Origin: Adiantum capillus-veneris
Taxonomy: Eukaryota; Streptophyta; Polypodiopsida; Polypodiales; Pteridaceae
Direction of reading: 5' to 3'
Length of the DNA: 64,000 nucleotides
Assembly (NCBI GenBank): GCA_014529385.2
Contig: CM043963.1
Coordinates: 69,143,912 to 69,207,911, forward strand
Below are positions 1 to 11,410 of the stretch, piece after piece. Numbering within the stretch: position 1 is the first letter of the stretch; each line of letters begins with the position of its first letter. Under the pieces are notes generated by a model, which was not told where the DNA came from, did not search any database, and saw nothing but the letters and a program-made list of their open reading frames with translations. Both the position numbers and the translations under genes were made by a program.

Positions 1-105
1 CATGAAAGCTTCTTCGAAGGTTTGCATGTATTGAGATGGTAGAAACATGACTCTTGCATATAATACCATGATAATATTTCTGATGGGGATTTATGTCTCC
101 ATGTT

Positions 106-3100
106 CTAGCAGATGCCCTGTGTGCCCTTGACAAATACCTGCCATGGATGCTCTACCGCTTCAATGTCTCTGAAGGCTGTAATGCACGTGATGAGCATTT
201 TGGCAATCTTTATCAGCATCTGGCAAGCGAGATCTGGGATCTCCTTCATCATATTCATGACTCCTTCCAGAGTTTGCACCATGTAATGCTCTGATGGGGG
301 GTTGTTATTGATCGGTTTGGTTATGACAGGGTAGTTCAGCATTGCCGGTCTTTTGCTTTGTCAACTGTAAAAACTGCCCCCTGTTGATTGGATAGTAAGT
401 GGGGTCGATCCTGAGATGTTGGGCGCATTCTTGTAATATGTTTTGTCAGTGGATCTCGCTGATCGAACCATTTCTTTCTCCAGAGGGGTTGCTTGTCAAG
501 GATTGTTTCAATCTGAAGAGTTGTAATTAGAACCTCTCTATAATCCCCTCTGCTATTTGGTTCAATTTTTGGGAGCATTTTTTGCTTCCATAATCAAACT
601 TCTTGCCGCATCAGCGGCGGTAGAGCGATCATTTCGTGCCCAAATTTTTTTTAAACCTCATCTGGAGTGATCATGAGGAGGGCAGCTGATTCCAGCACTT
701 TCAATTCATATTGTAGATATGCCTTTTGAGACGGGTCTTTGACTTCTGAGATCCAACGCTCAATTTCATCTTTAGTCAACTCCAAGGTGGATGTGGTGGT
801 TGGATCTACAGACTCTTGCGTGCCTTTTCCAGTGCTTGTAGTTGCTATCTCCCTTTGTTGAGTTTCAAACTCGAAGTGATCTGATCTTTCTCCTTGCTCA
901 AATTCTCCTGTGTCCTGTTGATCCTTTGTTTGACTGGCTTTCAGATCCTCTACTTCCTTTCTTGCCTCAGCTAGCTGCTTTTTCAAGTCTTCAATTTCCT
1001 CATCCTTCGCCTGCTGTAGGGCCCTATGACCTACTCTCATGATCTGTCTATCATATTTTTCTTGTTTTAGGGCTTCTTTTAACTCCTTGATCTCCTGGCT
1101 CAAGGAAGTAGAGCCTGCAGGCATAGTCGAAGAGGAGGGTGTCTCCTATATTGCCAATAGTTGAGTGAGAGACGTGCTAACCACGGCATACGAGCCTTGT
1201 AGCTTCTCATTTTGTGCCTTTTTCCTGGTTAGCTCCTCCTCGAGGTGTTGTTGTTTGATCTGTAAAGCTGAATTCGCCTCATTGAATTGCTCGACTTCTT
1301 TATAATAGTAGCTTGCATTCTCTCTTTCTCTCTGCAGCTTCGATTGCACCTGGAGTTGTGCATTATTTAGTGCCTCTATTTGTTGCTTCAATTGCTCAAG
1401 TTCTGCTGTTGTTCGAGATACCTCCTTTTTATTATCTTCCAATTCCAACTCCTTGAGGTTATAAAGAGCTCTTTGACATTGGAATTGCAGTTTAATCTGC
1501 TCTAGGTGACTGTCAATATCAAAGCAGCTAACCATCTCCGCTCCTTCTTTTATGGCCTCTTGAGTGCGTTGCATTCTTGGCCCCTGCTGATCTAAATGCT
1601 CAACCACTTCAGCTTGCTTTTCCTTTTGTTTTAGACCCTCTATTGTATTAGAGTTCGTGGCAGGCCTTGTCTGTGATTCCGTTTGTTGATTGCCTTGCTG
1701 TTTTGTCTGCTCTTCGTCGACTCTTTGCTCCGACTGTCCTACACTTTCCCCTTTCTCTTGTTCTGACCTCTCCGAAACTGTCTCAGCATCCTTGGGCGAA
1801 CTGATGTCTTGGTCTTGTCCTTCCTATGTCTCATGCTATCCCTCTCCTTGCGAGAGACTTTTCTCCTCTTTAATTTTTCTAGATTCGTCAGATGAATCTA
1901 AATCATCGATGCGTTGCTTCTTTGATTCTTCTTGCTGCCGCTGCTCCATCTTTCGTTTGAGCTCATTGTGAATTCTTTGCCGCATGGCACTAGCAATTTC
2001 TCATTTCTCTTCAACTTCATTCCTCTTTTGTTGCTTGGTCCTCTCCAAGGACTCTGTCTGCTTGTGTATCAGCGGAACATCCTCGACTTCATCTTCTTCT
2101 TTCTCGTCATCCGCTTCTGTCTCTTGGGTTGCTGGTGATCTTTCTTTTGTTGGAGAAGCTTTTCCCTCAATGCTTGTGCCTCTTCCATTGTCCTCCGGGC
2201 ATGAATGATGGGGATAGCTTCTGCCAAATGTGTAGCCTTTTTTTTAATCGAGTGTATCCCAGGGTGTAAGGGGTATCCTTCTCTTCCTCCGAAGATTGGT
2301 ACTCAAAAGGAGTATCCCGTGGGTTGCATCCCTCCTCCTGGCTTCTCCAAGCATCCGACTCTGCTTTCTCACTGTCCGAATCCCTTAGAGGTGCACTTTG
2401 CCTGGTTTGTTTGACTCCAAGATTTGGTCTTGTAGAAGGCCCTGCCACTGGTCTCACGGCTCTTTTGGATCTGTGGATTAGGTCAATTTGCGCTTGGGCA
2501 GGTGTTAGATCATCAATCATGCCCAATGCTTGATAGGCTATTCATGTGAGCATGGGTCCTCCGTTCATGTAAGCTTTACTTATTTGACCGCCCTTTAGAT
2601 TTGCTTCCACAATTGTGTCAATAAGGTAGTTGCCAAAGTCGCAGCTGACCACCCTGCCTTCAGCCAAACCCATCGCCATCACCACTGCCATATGCAACAA
2701 AGGTTCAGTATATCTGGGTGGCTTCTGTACCTTGAAATGCTGGGATATGAGATGCAACGGCAACTCCGTTTTTGAGTAGATCAGGTCCTGATATGTCAGC
2801 TTGTGACCACGTTGCTTCAAAAAGGCCTTATCATTGTCGATTGCCTTTGTTTTTTGCAAGAGGTTGTGCATCCCTTGCGGCAAATGGAGGGCTTCATTTA
2901 TGATTTCAACTGTAATTTTTACCTTAACGGCTGCCCCGTCCTTGTCTGTCAGAGTTTCTTCCCCATTGTACTGAATTGTGCTTATGAGCTCGTGAGTCCA
3001 TCTGAAATCCGTTCCCCAGGGAGGCAGTCTTAAGAAATTGTCGAGCTGTAAACACCTGACCCCTGCTTGCACTTCTGGATTCTGGTGCAAAGTCCACATT

Positions 3101-3249
3101 TCCCGAGGAAATATGGTGGCCTTTATAATTTCTCCGTCTGCGGCTTGGAACCTTCCAATGAAAATGCTTGCCGAAATTGCTTCAAGCACTTGTTCTGTGA
3201 GGTGAGTTTTCTCATTTGATGAGATATCGGCTATTTCATAGGGTGCCAC
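106..3249 (-). pseudogene. Decayed long ORF with coiled coils, possibly gag-like protein of a gypsy relic
   Basis: I do not recognise this gene with certainty. Read on the minus strand it is one long coding stretch broken into pieces. The first piece (3249-2542, 235 aa) is a globular domain containing EIINEALHLPQG, which resembles the N-terminal region of large plant gypsy Gag or plant-mobile-domain-like proteins. The piece at 2526-2167 is hydrophilic and in the same frame after one stop. After a frame change, 1607-1146 and 1124-651 are strongly heptad-like coiled coils rich in E, K, Q and L. Short fragments at 578-336 and 342-106 end it. The bridge 2166-1608 also reads as Q/E/S-rich coding sequence with stops. 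No CCHC zinc knuckle is visible. It lies downstream, on the same strand, of the relic at 5.3-11.4 kb, so a retroelement origin is inferred. Confidence 0.45.
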
Positions 3250-3446
3250 ATGCCACTCCTTACTTTCCTTTTGCCAATTTGCAAGGGAAATCAGATTTTA
3301 GTCAGTGATCAAAATTGTCCCATAAAATAAAAAAAGTGATCTTAACTCTGTCAAAACTACTCCAAATTTGACCAAATTTCACCAGTGCACCTAGGATTAC
3401 TATAGGCACAAAACTGTAATGAAACAGATAGATTTTGGCAAAAAGG

Positions 3447-4568
3447 AACATGGATCGCGATCCATGTTGGAAAGCTTTTTAAAATTCTAACTTTGGGAAG
3501 TTGTTTGTTGGGCATAAGGGGATGCTACTGAGCAATTTTCTCTGGATTTAGAGCTAAAGGTACCTGGATCGCGATCCATGTTGGGCAACATTTTGGAAAA
3601 TTGTTGATACCATCTGGTAGGGTTCATCTTGATTATGACTTGGTCCAAAAATTTTGGGATTTGGATCAATGGTTTGACACTTGGGCTAAATTTTGAAAAT
3701 CAGGTACAAATTCAAAGATTTTCGCTTTTGGAAGTGGATTTTTGGGATTCAAATGGCTTGACACTTCATGGCTTGGCTTTCTTGATTATCCTAAATCAAA
3801 TGGCATGGATTTTACTTATTTCGGCTAAAAAGGTACATGGATCATGATCCATGTTGGGAAGCTTTTGAACACAGTTCTTGTGCACATTGGTTCTTATAGG
3901 TTTTCCTAGTACACTGGTGAATTTTTTTCAATTTTGGACATGTTTTTCCATAGTTTGGCTCATTTCTTAGTTTATGGCCATATTTTTCCGTTTTGACCAA
4001 ATCTGTTTCTGGCCACCACTTTTGGAGTCATGTTTTGCTTGAAATCTCTCCTTGCATTGATTTCTGATGGTTGATGTCTGTAGTTCATAGCTTTGCTTGG
4101 TTTCCTAACAAGTTTTCCCAGACTTTGAATTCTTTTGGGAAGGCACACTGAATCTTGCAAGTTTCACCATTTTGCAAGTATACTTTTGCTTGATTTTGAT
4201 CCCATCACCATTCGTAGGTTACAATTTCTTGTTGATAGACTTCAAGGAAAGTTTGAAGTTTCTCAAATTACTTTAGTAGTACTTTTGACCAAAAGACCAT
4301 TTACAAACTGACTGTAGTAATCCAGGTGGATCTGATGATCTTTAGAGCATTGTTTGTGATCATTTTGCAACCCAAGGACTATTGGTATATTGTCTAGCTA
4401 GTGAACCTCTTTGATCCTAATTTTGGCAAAAACGTACATGGATCGTGATCCATGTTGGGAAGCATTTTGCAAAAACAGTCATAGGGTTTTTTTCTTGGGC
4501 CTCTATAGTTGCTCATGTAGGAGTTTCCTTGATTTTAGGGTTTTGGGAACATGGATCGTGATCCATGT
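3447..4568. repeat. Dispersed palindrome family, block 1 (5 copies)
   Basis: Copies of the 20-bp palindrome ACATGGATCGCGATCCATGT or near variants start at about 3448, 3562, 3835, 4436 and 4549. Copies at 3448 and 3835 are perfect dyads (the second has CATG at its centre); the others differ at one or two bases. Flanks are also conserved: TTTTGGCAAAAAGGT before and TGGGAAGC after. The function is unknown. Confidence 0.85.
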
Positions 4569-4859
4569 TCCAGCACCTTTTCCTATTGTTCTTAGCTTGG
4601 CTGATTCTGCCAGGTAGTTGGGGTCTACTGATGAAGTTTTTCTTGTTTTTGATGAGTTTTGGACTCCCACATTGGCCCTGTGAGTTTGCCAATTTTGTGA
4701 CCTTGTACTGCTTTGATTTGTTGTTTTGGTACTGTTGATGCAATATGGGTCACACACACATGCTCTTGCAAGGTTAATGATCATATTTGTCAAATTTGGT
4801 GTAGTGAGATCCACCCAGGGCAGCAGACAGAAGAAAATCCAAAAACCCTATGCTTCTGT

Positions 4860-4861
<2 letters not shown>

Positions 4862-4928
<67 letters not shown>
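4862..4928. repeat. (CT)n microsatellite
   Basis: An uninterrupted CT dinucleotide tract of about 67 bp lies in the non-coding stretch. The purity suggests a young, mutable locus. Confidence 0.97.
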
Positions 4929-4931
<3 letters not shown>

Positions 4932-5359
4932 GCAAATGAGCTTTTGTTGTCCTTTTTTGACTATATGATCCCAGTCTACCCGGAATGCCCCATTTTTACT
5001 TATCTTCATCGCTCATATCTTGTTGGGTACATCACTTGCGGTTCGAACCGTTCGTCATTCTGACGCTCGGTTTACAAATGGCATCCGATCTGCAGTTTCG
5101 ATCCTTCAGAAGTTGGTCCAAAATTCATTTAGTGTTGAATTTTTCCATATTTTCCATTTTTGCAGTCCTTGCTTTGAAGTTTCCGCGTTTGCTTTCAAAA
5201 GTCGACTCTGACTTTCCTGGCTCGACTTATCAATTTTTTGTTGATCACCTGTCATTTTTTGCGTTTTTGTGAAAGAAAATTATTTACAATGATTATTAGT
5301 CGGCCAAAATTAGCCAAAATTAGTGTCACCTCCCTTATATACATACTCTTATTCTGATA

Positions 5360-6124
5360 TTAGATCGTGACGGTATGACTCATGATTATGCCAGCATCAT
5401 GAAGGCGATGTTGTTTTGGTTGCCATACCCATTTGAGTGTGGTTGGATGACGAAGAGAGTGGTCCATCGGTTTAGGCCGTTTGACAACAGCGGTGGGCAA
5501 TTCGTGATGGTTTAAATTTTTTGTAGGCAATGTAGGTTTACGGGTATTGATTTGGTGTTTAGGTATCCACAGTTGCCTGCGCTTGGTTTCCATGATTGAT
5601 TTCTTGACCCATATTTTCGTAACCTTGGTGATGGATGATTGCTGAGCTGTCGCATGTGGCGAAGGTAGAGGTGCCCATCCATAGTCCATTTGTACGAATG
5701 GTGTGGCTAAAGATTGACCCTCATGTTCGATGCGTAAAGTGTTGTCCTTCCAGTTTGGTGTTGCCTGATAAGTGCGCATCCACGACACGCCTAGAATAAC
5801 TACTTCGTTGAGCTGATGATCTTCGACCACATGAAATTGATGTGGATACATTGTTCCATCAATGTTTATTGGCAAATTTATGTGGCCTAGACTGTCCATA
5901 GTACCTCTGTTGGTGACCTTGAACCCCATAGTGTTTGGCATTAGAGGTTCCTGTGTGATTTTTCTGAAAGTGGAGTAGTTAACCACATTAGCTATGGCCC
6001 CTGTATTCACTAACTCTCTTTCAGTGGTGCCATCAACAAGTTGTAACTGAATACGTAGATCCATTCCTCCTAACCATGTAGTCGCCGTTTGTATGGATGC
6101 TATCGGAGCATGCTGATTAACCAC
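5360..6124 (-). pseudogene. Retropepsin-like domain of a gypsy relic, lying after integrase
   Basis: The 254-aa minus-strand frame has the layout of a retroelement aspartic protease: a β-hairpin start (MDLRIQLQLVDG), then ELVNTGAIANVV where the active-site Asp of the usual D-[ST]-G triad is replaced by Asn, then the flap-like region and VILGVSWMRTY, matching the ILG-x-x-W-[ML] segment near the protease end. It is therefore probably inactive. It follows the integrase C-terminal piece (6439-6176) in the same frame after one stop codon. This is the reverse of the normal protease-RT-RNase H-integrase order. It may be a true post-integrase domain or the join of two relics. Confidence 0.6.
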
Positions 6125-6175
6125 TACCTGTTGTTCTTTCCTCTGGAATTTGATTGTTCCCTGCGTTTCAACATT

Positions 6176-7534
6176 CTAAGTTTGGCCTCCTACTGTGCTT
6201 GTTCCCGAATGTCCTGTGCTTGACATCTGTGTTGAGCTGTTGCATGGAGTGTTGCGAGTTCGTCTGGTGTCAACGGAAGAAGATATATTCTTTAACCTGC
6301 AACCACTCGTCCAATTAGGAATCTCCTCTCCTGCCAATTTTGCAAGTTTAACAGCACCACTTTGCGATATATCATGGATCACAAAAGGCCCCATTCCTCG
6401 CTTTTTGAGTTTTTTGGAGTGTTGTTTCAGGGTGTACATGAGAACGTAATCCCCTTTCTAAAACTCCTTACCAATCACGTGTCGATCATGAAAAGCTTTC
6501 ATTTGCTTTTTCTGAGCATATATCCCAGCTATAGCTGTAAGTCTAGTTTCATCTAACTGTTCTAGGGTGTCTAGTTTCTCCAATAGCTCATGGCCCATCC
6601 TAATTGTGTTGCCACCCTAAGGAATTTGACTAGGAATTCCAATGGTAGTATCGCATTAATTCTGAAGACCAGGTTAAAAGGAGTCGTGTCAATGGAAGTT
6701 TTAAAAGCTACACGATAAGCCCATAAAGCGGTGTGTAATTTCTAATCCCAATCATTTCTTGAGTCACTGACTATTTTGGTGAGCACAGTGCATAGGATTT
6801 TGTTAGTGCTCTCTGCCTGTCCGTTGGCTTGCGGATAATAGGGTGCTGACTTTCGATGGACCACCATGAATTTGTCAAGGAGAGTCTCAATGACGTCATT
6901 CACAAAGTGTGTTCCTCTATCGCTTACTATTTCGATTGGTAGTCCATACTGCATAAACATGTTTTCAAAAAGGAACTGAGCTATAGTCCTTCCATCATTT
7001 TTTTGGGTTGCTTTGGCTTCCGCCCACTTCGTCATGTAATCCGTTGCTACAATAATGTATTGTGCGTGTGTCCTGTATCTTGGAGGGTTGATGGGACCAA
7101 TGAATTCAAAGCCCCATTTGGCAAAAGCACGAACTCCCATCATTGACCTCAGTGGCATATCATCTCTCCGTAGGGGTGGTTTCGTGCGTTGATATTCATC
7201 ACATCGTTTGACGTATGTTGTTGCATCCATGAATAGGGTAGGCCACCATATACCTGAGTTTAGCACTAGCTTTGCCGTTTTATCAACGGAGAAGTATCCT
7301 CCGGGTTGTCCCACGTGTGTGTGATCGAGGATGACGTAATATTCGCTTTTCGTAGCACACAACCATAATTGTTCGTCTTTGCCTCGCCTATACAATTGGT
7401 TGGCAATGAGTAGATAGTGTTTGGCCTCTTCCTTAGCAGTTTTCCTTCTTGATTTGTCCCATTGAAAGGTTTTGTTTTTTAAGTACTCAATGATGTGAGC
7501 ACTTTCGGTACTACTCGAAACATTGTTGCATGTT
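6176..7534 (-). pseudogene. Ty3/gypsy integrase relic
   Basis: On the minus strand, 7395-6742 encodes an integrase zinc-binding region followed by the catalytic core. The core retains WGFEFIGPINPP, VATDYMTKWAEAKAT (first region), IEIVSDRGTHFVN (second Asp) and YYPQANGQAESTNKI (catalytic Glu). The HHCC zinc site is degenerate: Tyr stands at the second His (GGYFSVD) and at the second Cys (RCDEYQ). The frame continues upstream to about 7534 (sequence around ESAHIIEYLKN). Downstream, 6740-6440 and 6439-6176 carry the integrase C-terminal part through several frame changes. It catalyses insertion of element cDNA in intact relatives; this copy cannot make a full protein. Confidence 0.85.
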
Positions 7535-7828
7535 TCACTGGTCGCAGGATTTTACATATTTATGGACATCGTATTCCATGTTTGGCCAGTAGACGCCCAG
7601 TCTTTGTAACCGTTGGCCTGTTTGTATTTCACCAGTGTGAAATCCCATGTTTTGTATATGATCTTGTTGGAGGTAGTAGGTGGTATCTTCAGGTTGTACA
7701 CACAGTCTCAGTATTCCATCCTTACTGTGTTTGTACAGCCATCCTGCTAAAAGGATGAGATTTCGTGTTTGATGGATCATTGATGGTTGTCTTTCTATCT
7801 GCAAAGAGCGGATTGTGAGCAGTGGCAT
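7535..7828 (-). pseudogene. Second, separate integrase-type zinc-binding (H2C2) segment
   Basis: The 97-aa minus-strand frame ends in a pattern typical of the integrase N-terminal zinc domain: DHIQNMGFHTGEIQTGQRL, then GVYWPNMEYDVHKYVKSC. It lies directly upstream of the other integrase zinc region at 7395. Two such segments in a row are not expected in one element. This may be a duplicated domain or the scar of two related elements joined by deletion. It ends at a stop right after SCDQ. Confidence 0.6.
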
Positions 7829-7929
7829 GACCTCTTCGCTCCATCACGGCACCATTTATATGTTGAACCCGCAGGTGCTTCCCCCATGAAATAGTCGTGA
7901 AAGATGAATCTCTGTTGTCTGGTGTGTGG

Positions 7930-8335
7930 TCCCCTTTTTTACAACCACCGTGAAGTCAAACTCAAGCAACAGTATAAACCAGTGAACAATTCTTCCAGTG
8001 CTACAAGGTTTGTTTACTAGATATAGCAGTGATCACCAGTGCTACAAGGTTTTTTTACTAGATATAGCAGTGCTTGGTGATCCACGAAGATGACAAACTT
8101 GTTTGCTAGAAGGTAGTGTCTAAATTTCTTGACAACATAGATCATTCTCAGGCCCTCTCTTTCCGTAGTGGTATAATTTTTCTCTACGTTGTTTAGTTGT
8201 CAACTAGAGTAGCAAATGGGAAAATCCATTTTCTTCTCTCCTGGCTGGGCTAATATGCGCCCAATGGCATAGGCTGACGCATCCACATGGACATGGAACA
8301 TTTTTCTCTAGTCAGGGGATTGAAAATTGGAGCTG
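7930..8335 (-). pseudogene. RNase H relic of gypsy pol, with internal 41-bp duplication
   Basis: Minus-strand sequence at 8300-8250 reads as the start of an RNase H domain (VDASAYAIGRILAQPG-like, with the first catalytic Asp), and 8150-8065 continues with KNYTTTEREGL and FVIFVDHQALLYLV, the signature of the RT-linked RNase H of Ty3/gypsy elements. Frame changes separate the pieces. About 8018-8083 holds two adjacent copies of a 41-bp segment beginning AGTGCTACAAGG, which duplicates part of the domain and puts stops into the frame. Confidence 0.75.
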
Positions 8336-8575
8336 AAATCAAATGTTGCTTCAATTTTTGGAAATCCTGCTCACATTCCTCCGTCCATTCAAACTTATTT
8401 ATGAGGGCATACAATGGCTTGGCTATTACAACATACATATATATGAATCGCCGATAGTATCCGCAATGCCCCATAAATGCTTGCACTTCTTTTATCTTTG
8501 ATGGTCTCGGTAGTGAAACAATTGTCTTCATCTTTTCTTGATCAACTTTGAAATGCCGTTTTTTGACACTATGTG
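8250..8575 (-). pseudogene. RT thumb/connection fragment of gypsy pol
   Basis: The stretch encodes KMKTIVSLPRPSKIKEVQAF followed by MGHCGYYRRFI and a segment ending FEWTEECEQDFQKLKQHL. This is the region between the RT palm and RNase H in Ty3/gypsy polyproteins. The fingers and palm, including the catalytic Y-x-D-D block, are absent upstream, so most of RT has been lost or replaced. Confidence 0.85.
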
Positions 8576-9391
8576 GCCCAGTGGTTTTTTCAGCTTTCGG
8601 ATTTACATAGTATTGGTGGAGTGGTCCTCCAAAATATGTAAATCTCTCTAACTCCTTTTGGTCCATTGGGGAGTACTTTCGGCCGTACTTGTCCATTATG
8701 ACCACCTGAATACTTCTACCCTCCGTGTAAGTGTAAACATACAAGCTTTTCCGGTTGGTTAATTCCTTGATGCGGGGCTCGTCACATCTGTAACATAGTA
8801 TTTGGTCTCCATTATTAAACTTATAAAGCCCCACATATGTGTTGTGTTAAGGCTCTTAGTCTTATTGGTGCATTTGATTACCGCGTTTTGTTTCTCCATT
8901 TTGGGTGGTGCATCGGCCGGTTCATTATCTACTTTGTCCTTGGTGCCGGTCATTCCCCATTTATCCACAATATATGATTTATGAACCACTAAGTAAATCA
9001 TTCTCTCTCGGTCAAAATACCTATCCCTGTCATAATCAACATCTACAAGGTCTCTAAACTCACTCGGCCTATTTTCCAACTTAACACAGTAGCGGTCCAT
9101 TCCATCCTTATAGATTTTGCCTTTAAGCATATTTTCAAATTGAAACTTTAGATACAACAACTTCACATCAGATGTGGGTTGTGAAGGACCTGCACCCATC
9201 GAATCTGTTCCCTTAGGGTTTGATTTGTTAGAATCTTCAGTCATGAGGCCGTATGATCTCTCAGACAAAGTGTTAGAGAATCTTTCCTCTAAAATGGGTT
9301 CCAGAGGCGGTAGTGGTCTCTGATTCACACTTTCTTCTGTTGAGTGATTACTCCCTTGATCAAAGATGTTGTGGTTCCTATTCTGGTACAA
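8576..9391 (-). pseudogene. Unrecognised ORF pair fused upstream of the RT fragment
   Basis: Two overlapping minus-strand frames (9391-8759 and the first part of 8834-8250) look like one protein split by a frameshift near 8.8 kb. The first part is polar with PLPPLEPILEERFSNTLSER, then MLKGKIYKDGMDRYCVKLEN and DVDYDRDRYFDRERMIYLVV. The second has QILCYRCDEPRIKELTNRK and IQVVIMDKYGRKYSPMDQKE. I do not recognise the domains. The position, directly before the RT thumb, suggests a captured or replaced segment of the polyprotein. Confidence 0.4.
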
Positions 9392-9412
9392 TCTTCCTGA
9401 TCATAGATTCAT

Positions 9413-11392
9413 GAATAATGGGTTACAATAAAAATCCAAACCGAGTTACCTCATTAAATAGTTTGAATCTCTCGTTTGTTCTTGCTTGCTAGAAATATCT
9501 TCTAGTACCTGTAACATGTCAAGAATGTGCTTGATAGCTGTAAGCTTACAGCTATTCTTGTGAGTTCTTGCTTTTGTTCGACAAAACTTGGCACACAATT
9601 CCCTACACAACCTCAACAATTTTGATTCAATTTCAATTTTGGAAGAAGCACCTGGATGCTATGGCCTAGCTCCTTGTGTGGTATGTTTCTGTCTTTGTTT
9701 TGGCTCAGAGGTACATGGATTGCGATCCATGTTGGGAAGCCATTTGAACTTTTGTTGATACCCTCAGCTTCAACATGGTTAAAGGATCTTATGGTATCAA
9801 TTTTTTTAGAAATGAATCTCTGGATTGGAAGCTAAGTTGATTTTTGTCACTTTGCCTGAGCTCCTGTCAGTTCTGAGCTTTTGGAAGGGTTTCTTGCACC
9901 CAATTTCAACTCTGGAAGGACCACTAGACTCTCTCTGATCCTCTCTAGCTAGGGTACTAGTTTGGTGTCAATTTGTGTCAGAGGAACATGGATCGCAATC
10001 CATGTTCCTTTGTGTCAAAATACACTGAATTTTGTCCCACAGCTAGTCCTTGACCTAGTGATGCTGCCTATATGGTTTATGAATGTTTTAAAGCTTTTTA
10101 GGATATGCAGAAGTCAGTTTTAGGGTTTATGTCAGTGGTTTCCTCCCTTTACCTGATTTTTGCCACCTTTTTCCCTCTTTTTGAGATTTCCTGACAAGGG
10201 TCCTTTAGGAGAAAGTGCTCCAATTGTTTTCAGTTCCCTGCTTATCTTTTATCAGCTCAAACTTCCAAAAAGGTGCCTGGATTGCGATCCATGTTTGGCA
10301 TGATTTTGGATTGACACTTTGTGAGCTGATCACACAAGGTATGATGATGCTATTCCCCAAGTATTTTTGGATTTGGTCATTTTTTTCCAAGTGAAAAGTA
10401 AAGTTTTATGTCTGTTTTGCATTTTTTTGCAAACCACTCCCTTTTTGGTATTTTGACCAGCTTTTTTCACTTTTTGTCTATGGCTCCTTTCGGAAAAGTT
10501 GTTCAACTAATAATCAGGAGTATACTGGTCAAATCTTGATGTCAGATGTCTACCTGGAACATGGATCACGATCCATGTTGGGAAGCACCTGGGCATGAAA
10601 TTTGGTTCAGTGGATTCCTTGTTTCTAGTTGATCTTAATTCTCTTCTCTTTTTGGATTTGAGCAATAAAAAGTTCAATTTTTTCTTGTTTTCCCCTTTTT
10701 TCCAACGTTTTTGGTCTGATCACCCCAATCTTGATTTTTATGATCTTCTTGTCCTCTTCTTCTCACCAAACTCAATGTTCTGATGCCTGAGAGCCTATTC
10801 TAAGCAGAGGAATTAATTTTAGCACATTTTGCCAAAAAGGTACATGGATCGCGATCCATGTTGGGCACGATTTTTGACAGGTTTTTGCACAATCTTTTTC
10901 AACCAGTGTTTTTATCCCCTTCTTGAAAGTTTTACTGGGTTTGGTCCAGTTTTGAAGCTCTGACCATCACTTCTTTAAATTTCCCGAGTTATGGTCCTCA
11001 ACACCAAAATAAGTTTTTTGACAGTTTTTCCCTCGATCCTTTTGGCCACAAATGATGGTGTAATTTGTTACCTAACCTACTCCTACAACTGAAATGAATG
11101 TGCAAACATAAATTAACTTAACAGTACTGAAATAACAACAATGTGTGTGGTGGAACAACCCTTTCCAAGCATGTGAAAAATCAAAGAACGAAATACTATC
11201 TTGTACCTCACTCTTTGCTCTTAAGGAATAGCACTGGCTAGTCTTGGACTCCAGTCGCTATTAATCACTAAACTTACGTCTAGCTGCTTCACTGTCTATG
11301 GGTAAACGGAACGGGTATCAAAAGCTTGAAGGGAGATTTATCTTTTTGTTTTTTTTTTTACAGTGAGTCACTCACCACCTAAGGATCTGTTT
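9413..11392 (-). other. Presumed leader (untranslated) region of the minus-strand gypsy relic
   Basis: Between the primer-binding site at 11,393-11,410 and the first minus-strand ORF at 9391 there is about 2 kb with no coding signal. It contains palindrome block 2. The length is plausible for Tat/Athila-lineage leaders, which are known to be long. Confidence 0.45.
9713..10861. repeat. Dispersed palindrome family, block 2 (5 copies, about 283-bp spacing)
   Basis: Near-palindromes of the form ACATGGATCGCGATCCATGT start at 9713, 9986, 10275, 10559 and 10842. The intervals are 273, 289, 284 and 283 bp, strikingly regular. The copy at 10842 is a perfect dyad; the others have one or two mismatches. 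Sequence between copies is otherwise not obviously repeated, apart from a short upstream element resembling TTTTGGCAAAAAGGT. Confidence 0.85.
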
Positions 11393-11410
11393 CCCTGGCA
11401 ACGACGCCAA
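11393..11410 (-). other. Primer-binding site of Tat/Athila-like gypsy relic
   Basis: On the minus strand this reads TTGGCGTCGTTGCCAGGG. It closely resembles the TGGCGCCGTTGCCGGGG site of plant Athila/Tat elements. It abuts an LTR end (ACA on the minus strand, TGT on the plus strand at 11,411). It fixes the orientation of the relic: transcription runs towards lower coordinates. Confidence 0.7.

Larger units (their letters stand above)
3250..5340. other. Non-coding stretch with palindrome block 1
   Basis: No convincing gene is visible. The plus strand is T-rich. It carries five copies of the dispersed palindrome (listed separately) and a CT microsatellite. The texture matches 9.4-11.1 kb closely enough that both may be untranslated parts of the same decayed retroelement; that is inference. 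Confidence 0.5.

Noticed and set aside
1690-2533. Plus-strand Ser/Cys-rich ORFs at 1.7-2.5 kb
   Set aside because: They are antisense shadows of the Glu/Gln/Ser-rich minus-strand coding relic.
4713-4968. ORFs with poly-Leu-Ser near 4.8 kb and their counterpart near 60.8 kb
   Set aside because: They are translations of CT/GA microsatellites.
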